A DNA stretch of 23,082 nt from Candidatus Bathycorpusculum fermentans (lineage in GTDB: Archaea; Thermoproteota; Bathyarchaeia; Bathyarchaeales; Bathycorpusculaceae). Of this stretch, positions 15,006-22,867 are shown piece by piece. The notes beneath the pieces are model-generated. The model was given only the letters and a program-made list of their open reading frames with translations. It was not told the DNA's origin and searched no databases. The position numbers and the translations under genes were made by a program. Every line of letters starts with the position of its first letter. The first letter of the stretch is position 1. The DNA is taken from positions 1 to 23,082 of the forward strand of contig WRGM01000162.1 of NCBI GenBank assembly GCA_009787175.1, read 5' to 3'.

Positions 15006-15818
15006 TTATATGACTCTTGGATAAGAGCCTAAAATTTTTACAAATGTCGCATATTTTTCTAATGCTTGCAGTGCTTCGGCGCATCGTTTTTCTGTTCTGT
15101 GACCTTCGAAGTCGAGGTAAAAGTTGTATTGCCATGCAGTTGTTTTTGTTGGGCGTGACTCTATACGTGTGAGGTTAATGTTTCTTGTTGCAAATTCTCC
15201 AAGTACATTATAGAGTGAGCCTGAAGCGTGTTTGGCTGAGAATATAACACTTGTTTTATCGTCTCCTGTTGGGGCGGTATCTTCATGTGATAGGACTAGA
15301 AATCGGGTGTAATTATATAGATTATCAGCTATGTCGCGTGCAACGATTTTCATGTTGTAAATGTCGGCGGCTTTTTCGCTGGCGATTGCTGCGGCGCTGA
15401 AGAGTTGTTTTCCTTTGATTATTTTAACGCTGCCAGCGGTGTCATATGCTGGTATTGTTTCCCATTTGTGTTTTTCTAGATATTTTCGGCATTGACCTAT
15501 TGCTTGAGGATGGGAGTATACCGTTTGTATGTCTTCGAATTTTGTTTGTGGATTTGTTATTAGAACATGTGCGAGTTTAATTGCTACTTCTCCGCATACT
15601 TTAAGGTTATAATTTATGAAATGGTCATAGTTTTGATTTACGCTGCCTTCGATAGAGTTTTCAATAGGTACGACACCGTTAGGTACTTCATTGTTTTTTA
15701 CGGATTCGAAAACATCTCGGAAGTCTTTGCAGGGTACGGGTTCAGTTTTGTTGCCGAAAAATTTGTAGACCGCCATTTCGCCATAAGCGCCAGTTTCTCC
15801 TTGATATGTTACTTTCAT
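15006..15818 (-). CDS. pheA: Prephenate dehydratase with ACT domain
   Basis: Converts prephenate to phenylpyruvate for phenylalanine. The periplasmic-binding-like catalytic region starts with YQGETGAYGE and carries VVPIENSIEGSV and NYTRF, with the catalytic TRF at 171-173. The C-terminal ACT domain (about 188-265) has IESRP (219-223) for Phe binding. The other regulatory motif, usually GALV, reads GSLY at 200-203. At 270 residues it is a monofunctional type. It is the last gene of the ilv-leu operon, with its ATG overlapping the leuA TGA by four bases, so it is separated from the aro operon that supplies its substrate. Confidence 0.94.
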   Translation of the reverse strand: MKVTYQGETGAYGEMAVYKFFGNKTEPVPCKDFRDVFESVKNNEVPNGVVPIENSIEGSVNQNYDHFINYNLKVCGEVAIKLAHVLITNPQTKFEDIQTVYSHPQAIGQCRKYLEKHKWETIPAYDTAGSVKIIKGKQLFSAAAIASEKAADIYNMKIVARDIADNLYNYTRFLVLSHEDTAPTGDDKTSVIFSAKHASGSLYNVLGEFATRNINLTRIESRPTKTTAWQYNFYLDFEGHRTEKRCAEALQALEKYATFVKILGSYPRVI

Positions 15819-17344
15819 TGTTTTCTACCTTGATTGCGGCTTTTTAGTAAATACTTATTTATGCCATTTATCATCGCTTCAACGGATGCCATGACAATGT
15901 CTTCACGTGTGGCACGGGCGCTAACTATGTTGCCTTTTTCGTCTTCAATTTTAATGATTACTTCAGCTACAGCATTAGAGCCACCGGTAATTGCTTCAAG
16001 GCGGTATTCGCTTAGCTTGATTTTTTCTATATTACCGGTTAATTTTTGAATTGCCTTTAACACGGCGTCAACAGGACCTACACCGGTTTCTGCTCCTACA
16101 TACTCTTTACCATCTATTGCTAAACGTATAGAAGCCGTTGGGATAGCCTTAAGGCCGGTAACGACGGTCATGTCGCATAAGTCAACTATTTTTTCCTCGC
16201 CAAAAACTTGACCCATAACTGCCGAGGTTATTGCGATTAAATCGGCGTCTGTTACTGATTTACCTTTATCACCAAGTGCTTTAACACGTTGAAGAATCTC
16301 CGTTAACTGCAGGTCATTTGGATGGATACCAATTTCATTTAACTCTGCCTGAACACCACGTGTTCCGGCCAGTTTACCGGCAACTAATTTTCGAGTTCTA
16401 CCAACTAGTTCAGGACTAATTGGCTCAAATGTTAACGGCTGCTCAGTTACACCGCGGGTATGAATACCTGATTCATGCGCAAAAGCATTTTCACCCACAA
16501 TAGCCTTGTTAACTTGTACAGAAACACCGCTTAGAGAGGAGACTATGCGGCTGGTGCTGTATAATAGTCGCGTGTTTATGTTTGTCTTATAATTATAAAC
16601 TACATGCAATGTCGTAGCTACTTCTTCTAACGCGGCATTGCCCGCGCGCTCACCTAATCCGTTTACGGCCACATGAATCTGGTCTGCGCCTGCTTCAACT
16701 GCTGCAAGACTATTAGCAACTGCTAAGCCAAAGTCATTATGACAGTGAACACTTATTGGAATTTTAATAAAAGATTTCAGATCCTTAAATAATTCAAATG
16801 TTGTCTTAGGAATCATGCATCCAACAGTGTCAGGGATGTTTAGGCTGTCCATGCCTGCATCTTGAGCCGCTGTACAAATTTTATGCAAAAAAGCTGCCTC
16901 CGTACGTGTGGCGTCCATGGGGGAGAATTCACATTTTACACCATGATCCTTTATGTACTGTATAGATTCAACAGTAGATACTAAAACTTGTTCAGGAGTC
17001 ATATTTACCGCATGTTTCATCTGTACATGTGAGGATGGAATGAATGTATGTATAAGGTCTACATCGCAGTCTAGAGCGGTATCTATATCTTTTTTTGTAC
17101 ATCTAGATAATGCACATATTTGTGAGTTTAAACCCAGTTCTTTAATAGCTTTGACAACTTTACGTTCGCCCTCAGAGCTACTGGGAAACCCTGCCTCAAT
17201 AACGTCAACACCAAGCTTGTCTAACTGCTGAGCAATTTCAATTTTATCCTCCAAAGTTAGGGAAACACCTGGAGTTTGCTCTCCATCACGCAATGTAGTA
17301 TCAAAGATTTTGATAAATCTAGGATGTTGAGTCATAGTTTTCAC
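15815..17344 (-). CDS. leuA: 2-isopropylmalate synthase (or citramalate synthase) family
   Basis: Claisen-type condensation of acetyl-CoA with a 2-oxoacid. The N-terminal TIM barrel begins FDTTLRDGEQTPG (14-26), with Arg19 and Asp20, and has the metal ligands His200 and His202 followed by Asp204 in HCHNDFG. GLGERAGN follows, and HESGIHTRGV lies in the linker. A C-terminal LeuA dimer/allosteric domain of about 120 residues points to feedback control. It has 509 residues. Adjacent leuB, leuC and leuD make isopropylmalate synthase the first choice, and EFSPMDATRTEA is LeuA-like. Archaeal citramalate synthases look very similar and use the same downstream enzymes. GTG at 17344 abuts a weak AAGGT, and ATG at 17335, ten bases after it, is a good alternative start. 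Confidence 0.85.
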   Translation of the reverse strand: MKTMTQHPRFIKIFDTTLRDGEQTPGVSLTLEDKIEIAQQLDKLGVDVIEAGFPSSSEGERKVVKAIKELGLNSQICALSRCTKKDIDTALDCDVDLIHTFIPSSHVQMKHAVNMTPEQVLVSTVESIQYIKDHGVKCEFSPMDATRTEAAFLHKICTAAQDAGMDSLNIPDTVGCMIPKTTFELFKDLKSFIKIPISVHCHNDFGLAVANSLAAVEAGADQIHVAVNGLGERAGNAALEEVATTLHVVYNYKTNINTRLLYSTSRIVSSLSGVSVQVNKAIVGENAFAHESGIHTRGVTEQPLTFEPISPELVGRTRKLVAGKLAGTRGVQAELNEIGIHPNDLQLTEILQRVKALGDKGKSVTDADLIAITSAVMGQVFGEEKIVDLCDMTVVTGLKAIPTASIRLAIDGKEYVGAETGVGPVDAVLKAIQKLTGNIEKIKLSEYRLEAITGGSNAVAEVIIKIEDEKGNIVSARATREDIVMASVEAMINGINKYLLKSRNQGRKQ

Positions 17345-17348
17345 AACC

Positions 17349-18374
17349 TTAAATTTTTATAACCGCAGCAATGGCTTGAGCCATTTGCAGTGTAGAGGCT
17401 TTACCGCCTAAGTCTGGAACGGTTACGCCGTTAATTAGAGTTTGTACCGTAGCTTTTTCTATAGCCTCAGCAGCCCTTAGACATTTCGAGTCATTGAAGC
17501 GTTCACCTAGCCAGGTTAACATCATTTTTGCGGACAGGATCATAGATATGGGATTTGCAATTTGCTTACCGGCGATATCAGGAGCTGAACCATGTATGGG
17601 CTCAAATAATGCAAAGTTATCACCAATATTTGCACCCGGAGCCATGCCTAAACCGCCTATTAGCTGCGCGGCTTCGTCAGATAAAATGTCACCGAACATG
17701 TTGCAGGTGCATAGTACGTCGAAGTCTTGTGGAGTGCGGATTAGATGCATTGTTGCTGCGTCAACATACATTTCATTATATTGTATATCGGGATAGTTTT
17801 TGGCTGTTTCTTGGCATACACGTTTGAATAAACCGTCGGTTATGCGCATAACGTTTGCTTTGTGTATAGCGGTAACTTTCTTTTTTGGCCGCAGTTTTGC
17901 GGTTTCAAAGGCTCGTTTTGCTATGCGTTCACAGTTTTGGCGTGTGATTACGCGTAGGCATACTGTAACGTCATCTCCTATGCGGTACTCTAACCCTTTG
18001 TAGACATCTTCAGTGTTTTCACGCACGAAAATCATATCTATATCTGGTCGGGCTACAGGTACGTTTGGAAACGCCTTTATGGGTCGTACATTGGCGTATA
18101 GGTCGAATAGTAAGCGTAGTTTAACTATAACATCAGCTGCGGTTTCACCTACGGGTCCTTTTAGGCAGGCATGTGATTCACGGATAACTTTTAGACTTTC
18201 TTCAGGCAACGCTGCGCCGTCTTTTTTAAGTACTGTATCACCTGCTTCAGCTGGAAGTAGGTTGAGGTTTACATCAAAATTTTCTTGTATAGCATCTAGA
18301 ATTTTCAAGGTTGCCTCTGTTAACTCAGGACCTATACCGTCGCCGGGCATTAACGCTATTTTATATTCGGTCAT
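17349..18374 (-). CDS. leuB: 3-isopropylmalate dehydrogenase family
   Basis: Metal-dependent oxidative decarboxylase of the isocitrate/isopropylmalate dehydrogenase family. Visible are PGDGIGPE (10-17), LRLLFDLYANVRP (86-98), RENTEDVYKG (118-127), the GDILSDEAAQ metal site and EPIHGSAPDIAGK near the cofactor pocket. It has 341 residues. The NTEDVY form is common in archaeal members, which can also act on homoisocitrate or methylmalate. The leu context supports isopropylmalate and/or methylmalate. Its start overlaps the leuD end by 14 bases, and four bases separate it from leuA. Confidence 0.9.
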   Translation of the reverse strand: MTEYKIALMPGDGIGPELTEATLKILDAIQENFDVNLNLLPAEAGDTVLKKDGAALPEESLKVIRESHACLKGPVGETAADVIVKLRLLFDLYANVRPIKAFPNVPVARPDIDMIFVRENTEDVYKGLEYRIGDDVTVCLRVITRQNCERIAKRAFETAKLRPKKKVTAIHKANVMRITDGLFKRVCQETAKNYPDIQYNEMYVDAATMHLIRTPQDFDVLCTCNMFGDILSDEAAQLIGGLGMAPGANIGDNFALFEPIHGSAPDIAGKQIANPISMILSAKMMLTWLGERFNDSKCLRAAEAIEKATVQTLINGVTVPDLGGKASTLQMAQAIAAVIKI

Positions 18375-18882
18375 TACTCTTCATCTTTTTGCGTAAATTC
18401 TCGATTAAGCCGCCATCCGTTAGGATTTCCATTATGAATGGGGGCAAGTTTGTACCCTGTAGGGACTTGTTACCGTTAGATATGTTTTGTATTTTTCCTG
18501 TTTCCAGATCAACAGAAATTTCATCTCCAGTTTCTACCAAGTCGGAAATTCCAGAGCACTCAATGACGGGCAAGCCTATGTTTATAGCATTACGGTAAAA
18601 AATGCGTGCAAAAGTTTCTGCTATGACACACTTTACACTTGCATACTTTAACGCTAAGGGAGCCTGCTCTCTACTAGAACCGCAGCCAAAGTTTTTACCG
18701 CCAACTAGGATTACCCCGTTTTTTGCTTTATTGACAAATTCAGTATCCAAGCTTTCCAGAGCGTGCTTACCTAATTCATAAGGGTCAACTAGTACTAAGT
18801 ATTTTCCCGGCAAAATGACATCAGTATCAATGTTATTGCCAAATTTAATTGCTGGCGCATTAATTTTAGACTCCATCACCAT
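18361..18882 (-). CDS. leuD: 3-isopropylmalate dehydratase small subunit
   Basis: Swivel-domain subunit that pairs with LeuC to isomerise isopropylmalate (and citramalate in the methylmalate route). The 173-residue protein has IDTDVILPGKYLVL (18-31) and NFGCGSSREQAP (64-75). In archaeal small subunits the loop after GKYL tends to separate homoaconitases (YLRT) from isopropylmalate isomerases (YLV-type). The YLVL at 28-31 therefore fits isopropylmalate. A GGAGG about ten bases upstream, inside leuC, supports the ATG at 18882. Two bases separate it from leuC. Confidence 0.92.
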   Translation of the reverse strand: MVMESKINAPAIKFGNNIDTDVILPGKYLVLVDPYELGKHALESLDTEFVNKAKNGVILVGGKNFGCGSSREQAPLALKYASVKCVIAETFARIFYRNAINIGLPVIECSGISDLVETGDEISVDLETGKIQNISNGNKSLQGTNLPPFIMEILTDGGLIENLRKKMKSNDRI

Positions 18883-18884
18883 TA

Positions 18885-20153
18885 TTATTGAGCCTCCAAT
18901 ACTGCTGTTGGGTTAGTTATTTTTCCTGTTACAGCTGAAGCGGCAACAACTGCGGGTGAGGCTAAATATACATTAGCCTGTGTGCTACCCATTCTACCTA
19001 TAAAGTTGCGGTTACTTGTACTAACACAGGTTTCATTTGCTGCTAGCAGTCCAATATGTCCGCCTAAACAGGGTCCACATGCTGATCCGCAAACAATTGC
19101 GCCTGCATCAGTAAAGATTTCAGTTAAACCTTCAGTTAACGCCTGCTTATAGATTTCTTGCGACGCAGGAATTACCAACGCACGAACGCCATCCTTGACT
19201 TTTTTACCCTTTAATATTTGAGCCGCCAACCGCAGATCTTCTAGACGACCATTGGTACAGGATCCTATGAAAGCTTGATCTATTGGAACATCGCCAACTT
19301 CAGATATGGGCTTAACATTATCAACTGAGGAGGGGCAGGCAATTTGTGGCTCCATTTTTGAAACGTCAAATTCGACTATTTGCTCATATTGAGCATCTTT
19401 ATCGCTTTTTAAAGCCGCAAAGTCTGGCAGAGTGTTAACACGTTTTTGCAGATACTCTCTTGTTAGGTCATCGGGTTCGATTATACCATTTTTAGCGCCC
19501 ATCTCAACTGCCATGTTACATATGGTCATTCTACCGGATATACTCATCTCACGTATAGTAGACCCAGTGAACTCGGCGCTTTTGTATATTGCTCCGTCAA
19601 CACCTAGCTTACCGATCATATTTAGAATTAAATCTTTTGGCGTAACGTATTTGCTAAACTTTCCATTAACAACTGTTTTGATACTTTGAGGTACTTTAAA
19701 CCAGATTTTTCCAGTAGTCATAACTGCAGCGGCTTCTGTTGAACCTATACCTGTGGAAAAAGCGCCAAATGCACCATAAGTACATGTATGAGAATCAGAG
19801 CCGACAATAACAGCGCCTGGAAGCACATGACCCTGATCGGGCATAACCTGATGACATATACCACCACGACCTACATCATATATACGCAGTTTTTGTTCTT
19901 TGGCGAATTGGCGCATTGTCTTGTGAAGCTCAGCAGCCTTTATGGATTCTGCTGGGATTTGGTGGTCTAGTATTACAACTATTTTTTTGTTATCCCAGAC
20001 TTTTTCTGCGCCAATTTTTTTGAATGACTCTACAGCTAAAGGTCCAGTTAAATCATGTGTCATTAATACATCAACGTTTGCGTCCACGATTTCTCCTGGT
20101 GTAACAGATGTCTTGTTTGATGCTTTAGCTAAGATTTTTTCGGTAATATTCAT
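18885..20153 (-). CDS. leuC: 3-isopropylmalate dehydratase large subunit
   Basis: Catalytic [4Fe-4S] subunit of the aconitase superfamily. Cluster ligands are Cys299 in FIGSCTNGR and Cys359 and Cys362 in CGSACGPCLGG. Other family signatures include THDLTGP (32-38), GSDSHTCTYGAFGAF (118-132) and GIGSTE. At 422 residues it has the length of the archaeal type that works with a separate LeuD. The Shine-Dalgarno region is only a purine run (GAGAAGAAGAG). A 121-base gap separates it from ilvN and holds possible regulatory repeats, so leuC may have its own control. Confidence 0.94.
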   Translation of the reverse strand: MNITEKILAKASNKTSVTPGEIVDANVDVLMTHDLTGPLAVESFKKIGAEKVWDNKKIVVILDHQIPAESIKAAELHKTMRQFAKEQKLRIYDVGRGGICHQVMPDQGHVLPGAVIVGSDSHTCTYGAFGAFSTGIGSTEAAAVMTTGKIWFKVPQSIKTVVNGKFSKYVTPKDLILNMIGKLGVDGAIYKSAEFTGSTIREMSISGRMTICNMAVEMGAKNGIIEPDDLTREYLQKRVNTLPDFAALKSDKDAQYEQIVEFDVSKMEPQIACPSSVDNVKPISEVGDVPIDQAFIGSCTNGRLEDLRLAAQILKGKKVKDGVRALVIPASQEIYKQALTEGLTEIFTDAGAIVCGSACGPCLGGHIGLLAANETCVSTSNRNFIGRMGSTQANVYLASPAVVAASAVTGKITNPTAVLEAQ

Positions 20154-20201
20154 GTCTCTTCTTCTCTATTTATTCGATTCTTTCAATCTGTAATATTAGA
20201 G

Positions 20202-20252
20202 GTTAAATCTCTAAAGTGGAATGTTTCTCAAAGTTAAAGGGGGAAGGTTAAA
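20202..20252 (-). promoter_or_regulatory. Repeated TTTAAC motifs and imperfect hairpin in the ilvN-leuC spacer
   Basis: The 121-base spacer has three copies of TTTAAC on the minus strand (20202-20207, 20233-20238, 20247-20252). One lies inside a short inverted repeat (AGAG...CTCT). The other two flank CCTTCCCCC and can form AAAGTT/AACTTT, enclosed by GAATG/CATTC. This could be a terminator for ilvBN, a leader for leuC or a set of operators. It is inferred from repetition only. Confidence 0.35.
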
Positions 20253-20274
20253 CTTTTCCATTCTGTAAATTTTT

Positions 20275-20787
20275 TTACTCGTCAATTTGTATAGATTGAG
20301 CGCCTCGTGCTAATGCTGTTATGCCTGTTCTTGCGAGTTCTAAAACGCCAAAGGTCTTCATCAGATTTAAGAATGCATCTATCTTGTCTGGTCCACCGGT
20401 AATTTCTACTGTTATACTATCAGTTGAAACGTCAATTATTCTGCCACGGAAAACATTGACAAAGTTAATTACATCAGAGTGCTCTTTAGAGTTTGCAATT
20501 TTTACTTTTATAAGAGCTAATTCTCGCATGACAAAATTGCCCTGCTCTAATTCTTTAACTGTTAAAGTGTCAATTTGTTTAGCTACTTGCTTTACAACTT
20601 GATCAAGAGTTTTTTCATCAGCATTCACTGTAATAGTCATACGCGCAATATCTTGTTGCTGTGTAGCACCAACAGTTATGCTCTCAATGTTAAAGTTCCG
20701 CCGTCTAAACAGATTAGCAACAGTGTGCAGTACACCGGGTTTGTTTTCAACCAGAACAGATATTACTTTTGTTTTTCCAGATTCCAT
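20275..20787 (-). CDS. ilvN: Acetolactate synthase small (regulatory) subunit
   Basis: Regulatory partner of IlvB. The N-terminal ACT domain begins TKVISVLVENKPGVLHTVANLFRRRNFNIESI (about 5-36). A second ACT-like C-terminal domain follows from about residue 85 (RELALIKVKI...) with ITGGPDKIDAFLNLM and GVLELARTGITALARG at the end. It has 170 residues. Its ATG overlaps the ilvB stop by one base, consistent with coupled synthesis of the two subunits. Feedback by valine is usual for the family but not visible here. Confidence 0.95.
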   Translation of the reverse strand: MESGKTKVISVLVENKPGVLHTVANLFRRRNFNIESITVGATQQQDIARMTITVNADEKTLDQVVKQVAKQIDTLTVKELEQGNFVMRELALIKVKIANSKEHSDVINFVNVFRGRIIDVSTDSITVEITGGPDKIDAFLNLMKTFGVLELARTGITALARGAQSIQIDE

Positions 20788-22493
20788 TAATAGTCACCTC
20801 TCTGCTGCGGTAATCCATAACCTGGAGGCACAAAAGGCACCACATCAGTTTCAGAGCCTATAGGCACATCTATAACTGTGGTAACTTTGCTATTCATTGC
20901 TGTTTTAATTGCGTTTTTAAATTTATCTATTGAGTCAACACGGATACCTTGTGCTCCATATGCTTCAGCTAATTTAACAAAATCAGGTGTTTTACCCAAA
21001 TTAATAGCATTATATCGCCTAGCATAGAGAGTTCTTTGCCATTGAGCAACCATACCAAGCACACTATTATTTAGCACAATAACAATTACAGGAATATCTT
21101 CCATAACGCTACAGGCTAATTCCTGCTCAGACATTATAAAGCTACCATCACCTGCGATGTCTATAACTATACGATCAGGACAGGCTACTTTAGCGCCTAT
21201 TGCCGCAGGAAAACCAAAACCCATTGTTCCAAGTCCACCTGAGCTGATAAAAGTTCGTGGCTGTAAGGATTGCATGTATAGTGCGGACCACATTTGATTT
21301 TGCCCGACCTCTGTTGTAATTATGCCACTTGGGGGTAATAGTTTACGTAGTTCTGATAGTAACGCTTTTGGTACTAAGTCATGAGGGTTTTCTTTTAGCA
21401 ATGGACTTAGTTGTTCTTTAGCTTCTTTGACACGCTTTATCCAAGTTTTGCTTTCGCCTTTCTTTATTTTTTCTAAAGTTGCTGTTAGTAACATTTTCAG
21501 TGAGGCTTTAGCGTCAGCTATAATGGCTAGGTCTACTTCTATATTTTTGTTGATTTCTGCTGCGTCGATATCGATGTGGATTTTTTTAGCGTCTTTTGCA
21601 AATGTGTCTAAATTGGTTGTTGCGCGGTCAGAGAGGCGGGTTCCTACAGCTAGCAGGACATCGGCTTCGCTTAGTAGTCTGTTAGCGGCAGGGTTGCCGT
21701 GCATGCCTATGCTGCCTAAGGATAGGGGATGGTTTTCGGGAAAAGCGCCTTTGCCCATAAAGGTTGTTGCGACAGGTGCCATTAGTGTATCAGATAATTT
21801 GATTATTTCATCAGAAGCTCCTGCTAATATGACGCCTCCCCCGATTAGTAATATGGGGCGTTCAGCGTTTGCTAGGAGGTTAGCTGCTTGACTGACTTTA
21901 ATAGGGTCGGGTGGTTGTGGTAATTTATAGCTTCTGATATCTGGTTTGTCGGTGAATTTTACTTGGTCAATGTTTGATTGTACGTTTTTTGGTAGATCGA
22001 TTAAGACAGGGCCTGGTCTGCCTGTTGTTGCGAGGTGGAATGCGTTTGTTACTATTTGGGGGATTTCGGAGACTGAGCGGGGTTGGTAATTGTATTTGGT
22101 AATTGCTGTTGTTATGCCTATGATGTCTGCTTCTTGGAAGGCATCTCTGCCTATCATATAGCTTGAGTTAACACCGCATGTGGGAATTTGTCCGGTTAGA
22201 GCAATTATTGGACTAGAGTCTAGGTAAGCATTTGCTATGCCTGTTACCAGGTTTGTAGCGCCTGGACCGCTAGTTGCCAGGCATACTCCTGCGCGTCCAC
22301 TAGCTCTTGCATATCCTTCAGCTTCATGTGCAGCGCATTGTTCATGACGAGCAAGTATATGTCGAATTTTTTTATTACCATAGAGGGCATCATATACTGG
22401 AAGAATTGCACCTCCTAAAATTCCAAAGATAGTATCAACATTTTGACGTTCAAGAGATTCTAATAGTGCTTGTGCACCAGACATTTTTGGCAT
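20787..22493 (-). CDS. ilvB: Acetolactate synthase large (catalytic) subunit
   Basis: ThDP- and FAD-dependent condensation of two pyruvates to acetolactate, or of pyruvate with 2-oxobutyrate, the first common step to valine, leucine and isoleucine. Visible are the catalytic Glu51 in ARHEQ, SGPGATN (76-82), the FAD-domain region with GKGAFPENHP, and the ThDP site GDG (449-451) to NN (476-477). It has 568 residues, full length. A GGAG lies 11 bases before the ATG. It is the first gene of the operon, behind a strong TATA element. ilvC and ilvD, needed for the next two steps, are not in this window. Confidence 0.95.
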   Translation of the reverse strand: MPKMSGAQALLESLERQNVDTIFGILGGAILPVYDALYGNKKIRHILARHEQCAAHEAEGYARASGRAGVCLATSGPGATNLVTGIANAYLDSSPIIALTGQIPTCGVNSSYMIGRDAFQEADIIGITTAITKYNYQPRSVSEIPQIVTNAFHLATTGRPGPVLIDLPKNVQSNIDQVKFTDKPDIRSYKLPQPPDPIKVSQAANLLANAERPILLIGGGVILAGASDEIIKLSDTLMAPVATTFMGKGAFPENHPLSLGSIGMHGNPAANRLLSEADVLLAVGTRLSDRATTNLDTFAKDAKKIHIDIDAAEINKNIEVDLAIIADAKASLKMLLTATLEKIKKGESKTWIKRVKEAKEQLSPLLKENPHDLVPKALLSELRKLLPPSGIITTEVGQNQMWSALYMQSLQPRTFISSGGLGTMGFGFPAAIGAKVACPDRIVIDIAGDGSFIMSEQELACSVMEDIPVIVIVLNNSVLGMVAQWQRTLYARRYNAINLGKTPDFVKLAEAYGAQGIRVDSIDKFKNAIKTAMNSKVTTVIDVPIGSETDVVPFVPPGYGLPQQRGDY

Positions 22494-22539
22494 TTCAATT
22501 TGGTCTCCTATGTTTTAAAGTGACGTTTAAACTAATGGG

Positions 22540-22549
22540 TATATAAAAA
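22540..22549 (-). promoter_or_regulatory. TATA box of the ilv-leu-pheA operon
   Basis: The minus strand reads TTTTTATATACCC, about 47-56 bases before the ilvB ATG. Initiation about 25 bases downstream gives a leader of roughly 25 bases carrying the Shine-Dalgarno site. It is the best archaeal TATA match in the window. Confidence 0.6.
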
Positions 22550-22612
22550 TTATTTAAAAACAATGAGGCACATTTAGAGCTAAAACTAGGAAAAGCACAT
22601 ATTAAATACCCA

Positions 22613-22641
22613 ACGATCCCAGCTATTGAGGTGACGATCCC
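22613..22641. repeat. Direct repeat ACGATCCC, two helical turns apart, upstream of the ilvB promoter
   Basis: ACGATCCC occurs at 22613-22620 and 22634-22641, 21 bases apart. The second copy lies within a TGAGG/CCTCA inverted repeat (22627-22631/22640-22644). The pair lies about 65-95 bases upstream of the TATA element. The spacing suits a regulator binding one face of the DNA. No regulator is identified. Confidence 0.35.
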
Positions 22642-22795
22642 TCATATCATTGCCTCTAAGTTATTTGATTAAAACAATCCAGTTGTACAAATAAAAACCT
22701 ATCGGTAACCAATTTTATCTGGCTATTTCTCAGATAGAATAAGCTAAACTAAAGATACTTCGCTAACTTTAACTTTCTACCATCATAACAGTATT

Positions 22796-22844
22796 GCATG
22801 TAAAAACATGCTAATTATGTCTTAAAACAAAAGTCTATAAAAAA
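22796..22844 (-). terminator. Possible termination region after the partial surface-protein gene
   Basis: Going downstream on the minus strand from the stop at 22868, there is a run of six T (22839-22844). It is followed by a perfect 6-bp hairpin with a four-base loop, GCATGT...ACATGC (22796-22811). Archaeal termination often needs only T-runs. The order is T-run before hairpin, so this is not a classic bacterial terminator. Confidence 0.35.
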
Positions 22845-22867
22845 GGAGGTGGTTTGTTGCTTATTTT

